Assembly (NCBI GenBank): GCA_951394045.1
Contig: OX595995.1
Span: forward strand, 620,001-684,000
Length of the DNA: 64,000 nt
Source of the DNA: Nitzschia sp. DOCU1
Taxonomy: Eukaryota > Bacillariophyta > Bacillariophyceae > Bacillariales > Bacillariaceae
Direction: 5' to 3'
In this document: positions 1 to 9,388 of the stretch, piece by piece
How the letters are laid out: the number at the start of each line of letters is the position of its first letter
Numbering within the stretch: the first letter of the stretch is position 1
Notes under the pieces: model-generated
The model's database searches: none
The model's input: the letters and a program-made list of their open reading frames with translations, nothing else
Told to the model about the DNA's origin: nothing
Program-made: the position numbers and the translations under genes

Positions 1-290
1 GGACGACAATGAATGATAGTTTTCTTGGTCGTCTACTACGTCGTTCGAAAGGATAGCTGCGAGCTCTCTGGCCAATTTATAATTTCGACAATGGCGAACC
101 TAGAAGAATTAAGGTTGTATACTTGAGAGCAGGGCAGCGAAATATGGGCCCTTTTGTGCATCAGAAGTCGAACGACTTAATTGCAGTAGTTGTCTGCTGC
201 TGCGCCCTGGCGGAGGAAGCCGATTAGCAGCCCAACTTTCCTTCCCGCCAATCTGCCCCAGCCAGACAATGAAATCACCGCTTTCACCCC

Positions 291-842
291 TTACCTGAAC
301 CACTCATTCGCTCCACCCTTATAGTTCACGAGTTGAGTATATCCATTCATGGCTGCAAACTGGGCGGCATGAACACTTCGAATTCCAGCGGCGCAGGAAA
401 ACACTAGAGTTTCATCAGGTGTCGGCTTGGGAAATCCACAGACGTCTTCAAATTCCTCCTCATCGAGTGCAAAGACATTTTGTTGGGCCAATAGCTGCAG
501 CGGCAGGTTGATCGTATTGGGAGAAAGTTTTCCTGTCATTGCAATTTCCGATGGCTCCCGCACATCCATCACGACGTATCCTGAGTCTTCGCGGCCTCCA
601 TTTTCGTAGTCGTCGATGATCTCCTCCATTTCGGCTTTCCCGATATTGCGCAATTGCACGTCTTGAGTTCCCCTACTCGAAAACAGTTTCATCGATCGTC
701 GACTTCCACGCGACCAAGGCCCAGCTGATCCAGCCACTGACAAGCGCGATAACGCCAGCCCCCCACTTTGCTGGACGGGGTTTCGGGACGCTATTTGCGT
801 GCCGACAAATGCCACCTTGCAGGCTGTAGCAAGAAATTTCAT
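291..842 (-). CDS. Rhodanese-domain protein, probably organelle-targeted
   Basis: Predicted 183-residue single-domain rhodanese (sulfurtransferase-like fold). The first ~60 residues are basic, Ser/Ala-rich and lack acids, as in a mitochondrial or plastid presequence. The domain runs from about residue 63 to the end, with the VMDVREPSE motif at the end of the first half, the active-site loop FSCAAGIRS carrying the candidate catalytic Cys, and the usual GGANEWF ending. The ATG at 842 is the first in frame. Oddity: the stop codon lies inside a good splice donor (CAG/GTAAGG, 291-297 read on the minus strand), so a short extra exon is possible; a candidate acceptor lies about 42 nt downstream. It is divergent from BET3, sharing a ~520-bp spacer. 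Fold assignment is secure; substrate is unknown. Confidence 0.85.
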   Translation of the reverse strand: MKFLATACKVAFVGTQIASRNPVQQSGGLALSRLSVAGSAGPWSRGSRRSMKLFSSRGTQDVQLRNIGKAEMEEIIDDYENGGREDSGYVVMDVREPSEIAMTGKLSPNTINLPLQLLAQQNVFALDEEEFEDVCGFPKPTPDETLVFSCAAGIRSVHAAQFAAMNGYTQLVNYKGGANEWFR

Positions 843-1363
843 TCCTGAGGTATGGTGATGTTTCAGATCTCGCTCAGGGTTAACGATGAATTATCGTTGG
901 GTTTCAGTGTCAATAAGATGGTATTTCGTCGAAGACGACAAGAGAGAAAGAGCCTATTGCCGACCATACATCAAATGGCGAGAGGCGAAAGATCGCGCCA
1001 CACACCGCCGCCGTGAGACGCGGTGGTCTGATGATGCTGGCATGACGTCAGCGATCACGCACGAGATCAGGAGCTTCTTCGTGACATTAGTAGAACGCCA
1101 GATTCCGAATTCTATTAGGACTTCTTCGACTCCAATGTCATTCCCCGTCGCGATCCCCCGGCGGTGTTTTGCGTCGCTGTGTTTCGTTTTGCTTCCACCG
1201 ACGCAATCTTTTGCCTGCTGCCACTGATGTTACTGCCTCTCTTATTGTTGTGGTATACGTCTTTTGCCCGACCTTAACAACCGCTCGCCTTACTTCATCC
1301 TTGCCAGCAGTTCTATACGGTATTGCTCAGTTTCGTGTGGGGTAGTAGAAAGAACGGTTCATC
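843..1363. promoter_or_regulatory. Divergent intergenic region, rhodanese / BET3
   Basis: About 520 bases between two divergent starts with no convincing gene; it probably carries both promoters. It includes a perfect CRE-type palindrome TGACGTCA at 1043-1050. No TATA box is claimed. Confidence 0.4.
1043..1050. promoter_or_regulatory. CRE-like palindrome TGACGTCA
   Basis: Perfect 8-bp bZIP/CRE consensus about 320 bases upstream of the BET3 ATG and 200 bases upstream of the rhodanese ATG. Established knowledge: TGACGT-core elements mediate CO2/cAMP responses in the diatom Phaeodactylum. Whether this one works is unknown. A second perfect copy is at 44867-44874, also in a divergent spacer. Confidence 0.3.
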
Positions 1364-1930
1364 ATGTCCAAGTCCTCGGCCACCACCAACGGGCAATTCC
1401 TGTGGGGCAAAGTCCCCAAGGCAAATGCGGAGCTTTTCGCTCTCACGTACGGAGCATTGGTGACAGAAGTTCTCCGAGATCAAGAAGAAAATTTGTCAAA
1501 AGTGAACGAGCAGCTGGATCAAATCGGATACAGCATCGGGATCCGCTGTGTCGATGAGTTCCTTGCCAAATCCAATGCGCCCTACTGCAAAAACCTCGCG
1601 GAGACCGCCGAAGTCCTGGGAAGAACAGCCTTCAAAATGTTCCTTGGTATAACCGCGGATATTCAGCACCACACGGCAACGACATTCTCTATCCTCTTCC
1701 AAGAAAATCCTCTTAGTATGTTTGTGGAATTGCCGGATGCCTACAAGGATCAACTCGAGTACAACATTCTGTACTGTGGCGTCATTCGCGGAGCAATGGA
1801 AATGTTGAACTACAAGGTGGAATGCACATTCGTCAAGAGTCCTCTACGTGGGGATGACACCCATGAAATCAAGGTTGATCTGAAGCAAGTGCTGCAAGAT
1901 GGAGCAGGCGATGACTACAAGGAGGAGTAA
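1364..1930 (+). CDS. BET3: TRAPP complex subunit BET3 / TRAPPC3
   Basis: Predicted 188-residue core subunit of the TRAPP tethering complex, which acts as a Rab1/Ypt1 exchange factor for ER-to-Golgi vesicles on the cytosolic face of Golgi membranes. Length matches the family (about 180-190). Family features visible are the N-terminal helix (FALTYGALV), the stretch IGIRCVDEFLAK, the central FKMFLGI segment and the conserved ENPLSMFVELPD before the C-terminal half that starts NILYCGVIRGAMEML. A Cys in RCVDEF lies where BET3 is known to be palmitoylated (family inference). The single-exon frame begins at the ATG following a stop-rich leader and ends in TAA. The Golgi golgin at 29.9 kb belongs to the same pathway but is not linked in expression. 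Confidence 0.95.
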   Translation: MSKSSATTNGQFLWGKVPKANAELFALTYGALVTEVLRDQEENLSKVNEQLDQIGYSIGIRCVDEFLAKSNAPYCKNLAETAEVLGRTAFKMFLGITADIQHHTATTFSILFQENPLSMFVELPDAYKDQLEYNILYCGVIRGAMEMLNYKVECTFVKSPLRGDDTHEIKVDLKQVLQDGAGDDYKEE

Positions 1931-2007
1931 GAAAAAATCTATCATCTGCAGATTCGTCGGGGGCTATTCGGGCCGCATAACTTTAAAAGAATAGAGTATC
2001 CGTTTTT

Positions 2008-3345
2008 CTATAGGCCCCATTTCTTCTTGCTGCTGTCGTCCTTCTTTGATTCCGCCTTCGCTTGAGGCTCTGGAGTCAAATTAAATCCAAGCGCCTCTGC
2101 AAATTCTTGCTCCAAACCAGGATCCATGCAACTGTTGAGATACTGGCAGGCTACCGGGTTCTGAAAGGGGCATGTGTCGGGCCGACATTCTGGTGCAGCG
2201 AAATCTGTCACCATGCAGTTATCGAATAATGCACAATAGGGCTCGACAGACTTAACCGCATCGAGGATTCTCTGCTCGAGATCGGGCAAGGCTAGCATTT
2301 CGTCGACGGACATTCCTTGAGCGTGCATATCGGCCACAAGATCATTAGCCGCCTTTTCGCTGATGCGCTGGCAATAGTCCAACGATAGTTCGACAACGCA
2401 CTGTCGAAGAATCTCCTTCGCGGCCTCATCCGACTTGGTCCAGGCATTGTTTAACTTCAACAGTGTGAACATATCTTCATTCTCCTCACTAGATCCTCCC
2501 ACCAGAACGTAATTCAGCATTGATGACAAGCGGTCAGTCGTCTTATGATAAGACTCAGTTAGTGATGTCAATTGTTCAACTTCATTCTCCAACGTTTTGA
2601 CCAGAAATGAGCTATCCTGGGACTGGGAAGTGGTACTACTAGCTGCACCGGCCGTTGCCGCAATGGCAGCTCTCCCAGGAATGCCGATCGGCAGAGCGGT
2701 ATCCTTTTTCTTGTGAGGTAAGAAGAAGTTACGCAACCGCTTCCCGAAACCCTCCGTGGACCATGTGTGCCAATTTGACAGAGCTTGCATAGTACGGATC
2801 CAGTCGGTGATCGAGTCCACATACTGCCAATTTCCCTGAAACTTGACGGTATTCGGAACGGGTGCTTCACCAAACACGCCCGCAGATTTCGACCCAAAGA
2901 TAAGTTTGGTGAATGGATCTGTATCGTAGTATGGGCCAGATCCGACAAACATCAAAGTGGGGTAGAGATTAACACCCACAGCAGCACACAGTTGGCTATG
3001 AACCGCGTTCAGCTCGCAATCAAACAATGCCATGACAAGTCGAGAGCGAGAGCTTCCCGCTTCTAGCTTTTTCGCAATAGAGTCCCAATAAGGCGCCAAA
3101 CTACGCGAGTTGGAGTCCCACTGGGCATAGAACATGATAGCGACATCAAATCCTTGGTACTCGTCGAGATAGAAAGCCAAAGTATCGGAGTCCCAGTGAT
3201 CCAGATTGCGTTCCCTACGAACCCGTTGGACTTGACCCTGTGTCGTGTATGTGTTCTGATCCATGTACCCAGCAGCTGAGACGAACCCCGGCTGACAGCT
3301 GGCCACAAGTAGGAAAAGGAAATGCAGCGATCCAAGACACTTCAT
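2008..3345 (-). CDS. Secretory-pathway thioredoxin-like protein lacking the CxxC active site
   Basis: Predicted 445-residue protein. The first ~24 residues form a classical signal peptide (hydrophobic core LHFLFLLVA, then GFVSAAG). A thioredoxin-like domain follows at about residues 45-150: VAIMFYAQWD, a DCE element, and NLYPTLMFVG containing the cis-proline region. The redox motif WCxxC is replaced by WDSNS, so disulfide exchange by this domain is unlikely; a chaperone or scaffold role is inference. The C-terminal third has clustered Cys residues (about ten in 90), suggesting structural disulfides, and ends in a Lys-rich tail with KKKWGL rather than KDEL. Possible relatives are the inactive PDI-like or QSOX-like families. 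It converges on BET3 (77 bases between stops) and diverges from the gene at 3901. Confidence 0.75.
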   Translation of the reverse strand: MKCLGSLHFLFLLVASCQPGFVSAAGYMDQNTYTTQGQVQRVRRERNLDHWDSDTLAFYLDEYQGFDVAIMFYAQWDSNSRSLAPYWDSIAKKLEAGSSRSRLVMALFDCELNAVHSQLCAAVGVNLYPTLMFVGSGPYYDTDPFTKLIFGSKSAGVFGEAPVPNTVKFQGNWQYVDSITDWIRTMQALSNWHTWSTEGFGKRLRNFFLPHKKKDTALPIGIPGRAAIAATAGAASSTTSQSQDSSFLVKTLENEVEQLTSLTESYHKTTDRLSSMLNYVLVGGSSEENEDMFTLLKLNNAWTKSDEAAKEILRQCVVELSLDYCQRISEKAANDLVADMHAQGMSVDEMLALPDLEQRILDAVKSVEPYCALFDNCMVTDFAAPECRPDTCPFQNPVACQYLNSCMDPGLEQEFAEALGFNLTPEPQAKAESKKDDSSKKKWGL

Positions 3346-3900
3346 TGTGACTTGTTGAGTTCTACGTATGTTCCTCGATTCGGTCTCGCTATCAAATCAC
3401 CCAAGCGGCTTCCCCAACGTTAGATACTCCTGGACTACAGAAATAGTCTTCTGGTTGCAAGACGCTTGAAAATTTCAATAGTGTCTCGTACGGGATGTTG
3501 TGGCAAGCAATGGGATGGATAACCGTACCGTGGTCGTCATCGTTAGCCTCTCTGATGCCTTCCAAAGCCAAAAGTGTCCACGTGGAAACAATTTTGCCGC
3601 CGACAATTCGCGCATGAAGAGCGCGATACTTTGACTAAAACGATCGATGTGACTTGGTCGTAGAGGTCCAACGCGCTGACGTCGCGTGACAAATCTCCCG
3701 CCGAGACGCAGACATCTCAATGAGAACATCCCTCCTCTTCTACTTCTCAGTCTTGTTTCTCAACACTTTCGGAAGGGTGATGTCAAAAGCAAACAAGGCA
3801 GAAGCAATCCATGCCTGACGACTTCGTCTCAAAGATCGTTTGACCCAAGAAAGAATATTAATAAAAGGAGATTCACTAAAGCTGAGAAGAAACCCACACA
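3346..3900. promoter_or_regulatory. Divergent intergenic region, thioredoxin-like / 8-TM protein
   Basis: About 555 bases with no gene I can support. It contains an ACGT-core site (TGACGTCG) near 3678 and presumably both promoters. Confidence 0.3.
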
Positions 3901-5000
3901 ATGATGAGGACCACTTCAGCGGATTGCCCGGATCCAGAACAGGCACCGACTCAAAATGCGCAGCAATCGCCGATACCAAATTATGCGGGACGCTTCCCAA
4001 AATGGATCGCGTTAACAGTCTTGAGTACTGTAGCGTGGTTTGCCACGATAGGAGGCGTGAATAGGCACCAAATGGATCGCCCCGAAAAGTGGGCTTTGTC
4101 TGCAACGACCTTATCGGTAGTCTTCTCTTCGCTCGGAGTACTTTGCTATGTTTTCGCACGTGGGCTGTTCATGGGGCAACCGACGGAAGCGACTTTGGTA
4201 CGACTGAATTGTGTTCCAATGAAGCATTAGTCTTTGGAGCCTACTTGACTCATCATTTTGAACTCCCTTTGATTCCACAGGCAGCTGTTATTATCATTAT
4301 ATGGGCTGGGGGTCTTCCAGTAATCATGAACCCGGGCAATAGTATCGCGGTCGGCTACACCGACTACCTAAATGCCAATTTATACTTTTCCTCGTGGCTG
4401 GCCTTCTTTGTGGCGCTGTGGATTGCTGGTGATCTGGCAAAAGAATTGTACGGCGTTGATGTAATGGGTGTTGCGTCCCCTGTGGCCAAAAGTCGACGTG
4501 GAAAGTGGTATGCCTTGATAGCGACATCCGTGATCGCCATGAGTTCCAGCGTCCGAGTTTTCCGGGCCTTTCCCTGCAGTGCTGACACCTTGGCGAAAAG
4601 CCCCACATGTCGACAAACGAAATTCGCCATTTCGGCTGGTGTGATTGGAACTCTTTTTGCCATGGCAGCAACGATCTACATGGCCAAAGGAAATTTTTCA
4701 CGTCGGTCGGATTGGTGTAGTTCGGCAATCATGGTGATTATTTGGAGTTTTGGATTGGGATTTATTACTTTCGGTTCAGGTCCTGGGCAGAATATTGGCA
4801 ACCTTTACTTTTCGACGTGGGGATCTTTTATTCTCAGTGTTCTTTTGGCGGGTGAGTCCTATCGAGAGTATCTTGGTTTGAGAGAACAAGCCGTGAACGG
4901 CGGGGCGACGAGTGAAGAGCAGGAAGCCCCCCAGAGTGATATGGCAGGAATGCAGCCCGTGTCACTCGAATCCCGGTCTTTTGAGGATGATGGTTTGTAG
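3901..5000 (+). CDS. Eight-TM membrane protein built from two four-TM repeats (spliced)
   Basis: Two exons, 3901-4197 and 4281-5000, joined across an 83-nt phase-0 intron (donor GTACGA, acceptor TTCCACAG), give 338 residues. The join is supported because it connects two open frames and completes a duplicated pattern. Each half has four hydrophobic segments in the same order: KWIALTVLST / KWYALIATSV; KWALSATTLSVVFSSL / KFAISAGVIGTLFAMA; AAVIIIIWAGGLP / SAIMVIIWSFGLG; and a shared NLYFSSW / NLYFSTW segment. This indicates an internal duplication. N- and C-termini are polar and the C-terminus is acidic. I do not recognise the family by name; MARVEL-like or tetraspan families are possible analogues only. 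The start could equally be the adjacent ATG at 3904. Confidence 0.75.
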
Positions 5001-5040
5001 GTAGCAACCCAAGAACACTAGCTAGTTGCAGCTCATAATT

Positions 5041-7419
5041 TTATTTGTTATCCATCATCTTGGCAAATGACTCACGGAAATCCTTGGTCAGCTGCGTTTC
5101 TTGCTCCTTGTCTAGTAGACAAGCCTTCCAGTGAGCGAGTTTCGGGTTCTTTAACACGGCCGCCAAAACTTCGCGAGCAAACTGCAGGGGTACATTGCTT
5201 CGTTCCTCTGTTTGATGCAAGAAGCGATAGGACTGACGCTGAGTACGAATTTCGGCATAAAAATACTGACTCTCCCCCGCATCACTCTTGATAAGGGCTT
5301 CCATCCCCAAGTCGGATTGAATCGGCCTCAAGTCAAAACCACTAGCCTTGGCGTGTGCAATCATGGTCGTTTGAAGTTGCAATGCTGTATCACTATCGCC
5401 GCGAGGAATCGGTACACAGTTCACGTGGCTATGATAGCCCCCCTTGGTTTCCATGGCACGTTCAAAGACAAACAGGTCGCAGTCGTACTCTTGCGACGCA
5501 TGTTCCGCTAGTCGATCCACTAGCTCGGTCCATTCTTCCGACGGCAGTGTCCACGCGCCTTGGCGGGTATGTGCGACGGGAACCAACAGTACATGGCCCG
5601 GATGAACTGGCCCCTTGGGCATGGTGGCGTACCACTCCTTGTAGACGCCTGTAATCAAATGAGTCTCGCAGGTGGGGGATGCCAAACAAAACCAACAATC
5701 GGTCCGCGTGTCCGCTTCAAAAAATTGCCGTTTGAGCCCCAAGGCTTCCAAAATTTCTTGCCGCTTCGATTTGGGCGGTTCTCCCTTGGCCCATCGCAAT
5801 GTTGTTCCGATCAGGTGTGATGGCTGAGGAGGCTTGGTATCGGGTGCGGCTTCTTGCACAAGTCCACCATCAGTTCGTTGCGTAACAGCTGCCAAGGCCA
5901 TGGTAGCAGCCGCGTGGGAAGCGAATTCTAAAAAGCCATATTGCTCCTTGCGTCGGACAGTCACTTTGAGAGCCGGCTCAGTTTCGGCCGTCACACGGTC
6001 CTTGTCGTCGTTGCCTTCATTCAAGGCTTCCTCCAGCGTCGCTTGCAGATACTGACACAAGGAATTGGAGAAATCATCATCATTCTCCTTATCCTTGGGC
6101 GGATGAAAGTAGAGTGTAGTCGAATCGGGAGCCTCGGCTTCCGTGACATAGTGCCGTTCCATATCTCCTCGGTTGGATCGTTTGGATTTATTATGATTGC
6201 CCGTATTTTGTGTCGCCCATTTGAGTGTCAAGTCGATCGACTCAATCTTTTTGCGCCCCTGACAATCTAGCAAACAAGCCCGTGCTGCCTTTTGATCCGG
6301 AAATTCCAAAAAGCAATAGGTGGATGTTTCAGCATTGGGTGGATATCGTACCTCAGTCAAACCATAGCTGGCAAATGCTTGAAAGACTTTGTGATTGCTA
6401 TTGTCGGTATTCGCAGTCGACTGGAGTTCCCCCGTTACATCCTTGTGAAGTCCATATAAGAATAGAGTCTTGACGTTTGGATCATCCGGCGGTTCTAACG
6501 AGACAGGCTCATTGTCGCGATCGTCGCGCTGACGTTTTCGTGTGGTGGCAAATCGAGAGTAGGCACCATTTTCCGAATTGGCATGGGCGGCGGCTACAAA
6601 GCCTGGGACTGGTTTCGAGCCACTATTAGAGAAAGAGGGACCATTTGCTGCAGATGCTGCTGTCACGGTCGGTAAAAAGGGACACGGTAGCGTCGAAGGA
6701 GCCGTAGTGGGGGGAGGATTTGCCGAAATTGGTGTCAATCCTAAGGCATGAATGAATTTGGCAGATTTGGATGTCGTTTTGCCTGGAATCACGGGGGCTA
6801 ATGCCAGGAACCGGCCCACATGGTCACTTTGTGGTAGTGCATAAGGAGGCGATTGATGAAAGTGTTGCGACGATGGCGCCACATGATAGCGGGGCCGACA
6901 CTGCAAGGCGACTTGTGCCACGTCAAACGACACGGGTTCCGTCTCTACATTAACCACATCTTCCATTCCTTGGGGCCAGTCCGATGACAAGAGAACGTCG
7001 CATTGACTTTGCTCTTTGGAAGGAGGAGCAGCAGCAGAATCAAATCGCAAGTGTTTCGAGCAACATGCCACTTTGAGCTCGTGCTCATGATTCGGCAATT
7101 TGATATCCAGCACTTGCACCGCTTTGTCTCGCGTAGCTGGGTTTCCCTGCAAATAAAACAAATTGGATGCCACCACCACAATGCCTCTCTCGGAATTATT
7201 ACTAGGACTTGTTATATCCAGTGATCCAGCATAATCCTGAAGATAGACGGGAAGCGGGAGCGAGATACCAGAAGGATCCGCCACTGTATGAAAGTCGCCC
7301 ACACAAAGGCAAACATCAAATGGGCCAGCTTTACTCGCTTGCAGCGTCTCCAATTTCTTTTGCAGCACTTCGATCTGATCGCTGACACCTCCGACTAACA
7401 GAATCTTGATCTTGGACAT
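5041..7419 (-). CDS. CWF19L1: CWF19-like protein 1 (CWF19L1 / Drn1 family) with RRM-like inserts
   Basis: Predicted 792-residue splicing or lariat-turnover factor homologous to CWF19L1/Drn1, which associates with late spliceosomes and the debranching enzyme Dbr1. The N-terminus (KIKILLVGGVSDQ, then FDVCLCVGDF) is the metallophosphatase-like domain. The C-terminal ~215 residues hold CwfJ_C_1 (CWFCLASP, then HPGHVLLVP, and the HIT-type HSHVNCVPIP) and CwfJ_C_2 (QYFYAEI to the end). Between them, roughly residues 315-400 and 430-525, are two RRM-like segments (KTLFLYGLH with YCFLEFPD; TTLYFHPP with YGFLEFAS). The human protein is about 540 residues, so most of the excess sits here. Two CCCH-type fingers usual in some relatives are not seen. 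It shares a ~380-bp divergent spacer with a CCCH zinc-finger gene. The family call is strong; the function of the inserts is inferred. Confidence 0.92.
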   Translation of the reverse strand: MSKIKILLVGGVSDQIEVLQKKLETLQASKAGPFDVCLCVGDFHTVADPSGISLPLPVYLQDYAGSLDITSPSNNSERGIVVVASNLFYLQGNPATRDKAVQVLDIKLPNHEHELKVACCSKHLRFDSAAAPPSKEQSQCDVLLSSDWPQGMEDVVNVETEPVSFDVAQVALQCRPRYHVAPSSQHFHQSPPYALPQSDHVGRFLALAPVIPGKTTSKSAKFIHALGLTPISANPPPTTAPSTLPCPFLPTVTAASAANGPSFSNSGSKPVPGFVAAAHANSENGAYSRFATTRKRQRDDRDNEPVSLEPPDDPNVKTLFLYGLHKDVTGELQSTANTDNSNHKVFQAFASYGLTEVRYPPNAETSTYCFLEFPDQKAARACLLDCQGRKKIESIDLTLKWATQNTGNHNKSKRSNRGDMERHYVTEAEAPDSTTLYFHPPKDKENDDDFSNSLCQYLQATLEEALNEGNDDKDRVTAETEPALKVTVRRKEQYGFLEFASHAAATMALAAVTQRTDGGLVQEAAPDTKPPQPSHLIGTTLRWAKGEPPKSKRQEILEALGLKRQFFEADTRTDCWFCLASPTCETHLITGVYKEWYATMPKGPVHPGHVLLVPVAHTRQGAWTLPSEEWTELVDRLAEHASQEYDCDLFVFERAMETKGGYHSHVNCVPIPRGDSDTALQLQTTMIAHAKASGFDLRPIQSDLGMEALIKSDAGESQYFYAEIRTQRQSYRFLHQTEERSNVPLQFAREVLAAVLKNPKLAHWKACLLDKEQETQLTKDFRESFAKMMDNK

Positions 7420-7801
7420 GGTACTTTACAGGTGTGTATCTAGTGGTTTCTTCCTAAGCTTCAATATCCTTGTGTGCTGTTGTTGTTGCTGCTATCATAG
7501 AGAGTCCCCTTCATCGTCATGTCGAAAAAATGTGTGGCCACACAAGATTTTCATAACTGTGGCCGACACATTCGACTGGAATCATTAGTGCCGGCATACA
7601 TTGAAGAGGGGATACCCCTCCCCAAACAAAGTTCCCCCACATACATTGACTGGCCGACTGAGAGGTCTCGAAATCAGCACATACTTCAGTTTGCTACCTA
7701 CCGAACAGGTACAATATGCATAGGTAGTTTGGTTTGAAGTTGTGCGCTGTAGAGGCCCCCTTGTCCCACCCCTCTTCTTGTATACGCAAGAAAGGAGTGA
7801 A
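7420..7801. promoter_or_regulatory. Divergent intergenic region, CWF19L1 / CCCH protein
   Basis: About 380 bases. A GTTGTTGTTGCTGCT microsatellite lies near 7480-7495. Nothing else is recognised; it probably holds both promoters and the 5' leaders. Confidence 0.3.
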
Positions 7802-9388
7802 ATGAGTTATTCCATCGGTATGAATCATCAGCGTCGATCATCGCGAGGCGGAGGAAAGCCTTGTCGATTCGGCGACACTTGTCGTAATTCGAATTGCCGC
7901 TTTGAGCATTCGGTCCAGCGAATCACGACGACTTCCTCCTCCAATAATAACAGTAGAGATACGAGGAGATCACGGGGTCCATGTCGATTTGGAGCAGGAT
8001 GTACCAGGCCTGACTGCTGGTTTGATCATCCTCTCAAGCAAGAACGACCTGCTGCCAATGCGCCAATGACGTATTCCTTCGAAATCCAGGGACCAGCAGC
8101 AGTAGATGCCCCCAAAGCAGCAACCACAACATCCAGTCAAAATACTACCGACGAATCGATTCAATCATCAAAAGCCTACCGCTTCTGCTCCTCACAAGAG
8201 TGTCGAGAGCGTCAAGAATTGGGGCAGGTCTCTGTCTTTGAGGCGACAGCGGAAACGGCGAATTTGCCACAGAATCAACGCTGCCTGGATCCCACGTTAG
8301 CAGTCGCGAAATACCGACGGTCGGCGGCAGGAACAACCCATACAAGTCAACAATCCAAAGAATCACTGGAAGTCTTGCTGCAGCATTTGGTAACCATTGC
8401 AGCGACGCGACGACCCACTCCACAACATTCACCCCTAGACGATTGGCAAGGGCCGTGGACGGAATTCTTGGTGGATCGATTACGAGCGTGTCAAGCGGAT
8501 GCGACGAGACTGTTTGGACAAGCTTCGGGTAGTATTCTACCATCTACATGGCATACGATAATGGCACGACTGTTAATTTGGATACGATATTGGATGCCCT
8601 GGAAACAAGCGGACAAGTTCTTGGAACAAACGTTGGCAGCAATGCTGTCGACAGCTATGGATCATTATTGGTCCACTTGTCAAGTAGAACGCGGGATGAA
8701 AAATGGAGACACGAATATGGACGATGAAATGTTGTGTTACGCCGCATTGTCGCGTTTGTCGCAACATTGTTCCGGCTCTTCGCCGGCAGCATCATCATCG
8801 CTGGGGGAAAGTTCGGTATCGTCAACAACGCTGGGTGCCAATATCATTTTGGACTATTCCAAGCACTTGTTACCGACTGCCCAGCGAGACACCTATCCTT
8901 TGTTTCAAGAAGCACTCAAATTGACAACCGAATGGATGCGAGAAGAATACTATGGCATTATTCGGAGGACAACCGTAACGCTACCTATTTTGGCGAGATG
9001 TTGTTTGGCGCCGGCTTTGGCTCACGCTCGGTATCGACAGTGCCAACAATACAATGTCAGTTTTGGCAAAGACGAGGCTGTGTTAGATCTTGACGTTTTA
9101 TTGAACATATCGGCAGATCAATGGACGCGACGCTTTGCGGAACGTCTGTTGCGATTGCCATGTCAGAATTTCGAATCATCGTCCCACGAAAATAATCAGA
9201 ACTTTGCAGTAGTCTTTAAACAGGTGGCCATGGCGAACAATCCTTCCTTGTCGGACCTGATAGGAGACGACCCATGGTACAAACAGGATCACAACTGGAC
9301 GTTTGGGGCATGTGGAAAGAAGAAGGAACACGGCGTCATTTCTGACGATCGAGCGAAGCAACTGATAATGATGGGTCGAATAGAATAA
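7802..9388 (+). CDS. CCCH zinc-finger protein, putative RNA-binding
   Basis: Predicted 528 residues from the ATG at 7802; the open frame extends 60 bases further up but only through a GTG. Two closely spaced fingers lie in the first ~85 residues: CRFGDTCRNSNCRFEH and CRFGAGCTRPDCWFDH, both C-X5-C-X4-C-X3-H, the spacing of Nab2/ZC3H14-type poly(A)-binding fingers. The remaining ~440 residues are mostly helical and without a domain I recognise. Likely role: RNA binding in the nucleus or in mRNA granules (inference). It is divergently paired with another RNA-processing gene (CWF19L1). Confidence 0.8.
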   Translation: MSYSIGMNHQRRSSRGGGKPCRFGDTCRNSNCRFEHSVQRITTTSSSNNNSRDTRRSRGPCRFGAGCTRPDCWFDHPLKQERPAANAPMTYSFEIQGPAAVDAPKAATTTSSQNTTDESIQSSKAYRFCSSQECRERQELGQVSVFEATAETANLPQNQRCLDPTLAVAKYRRSAAGTTHTSQQSKESLEVLLQHLVTIAATRRPTPQHSPLDDWQGPWTEFLVDRLRACQADATRLFGQASGSILPSTWHTIMARLLIWIRYWMPWKQADKFLEQTLAAMLSTAMDHYWSTCQVERGMKNGDTNMDDEMLCYAALSRLSQHCSGSSPAASSSLGESSVSSTTLGANIILDYSKHLLPTAQRDTYPLFQEALKLTTEWMREEYYGIIRRTTVTLPILARCCLAPALAHARYRQCQQYNVSFGKDEAVLDLDVLLNISADQWTRRFAERLLRLPCQNFESSSHENNQNFAVVFKQVAMANNPSLSDLIGDDPWYKQDHNWTFGACGKKKEHGVISDDRAKQLIMMGRIE

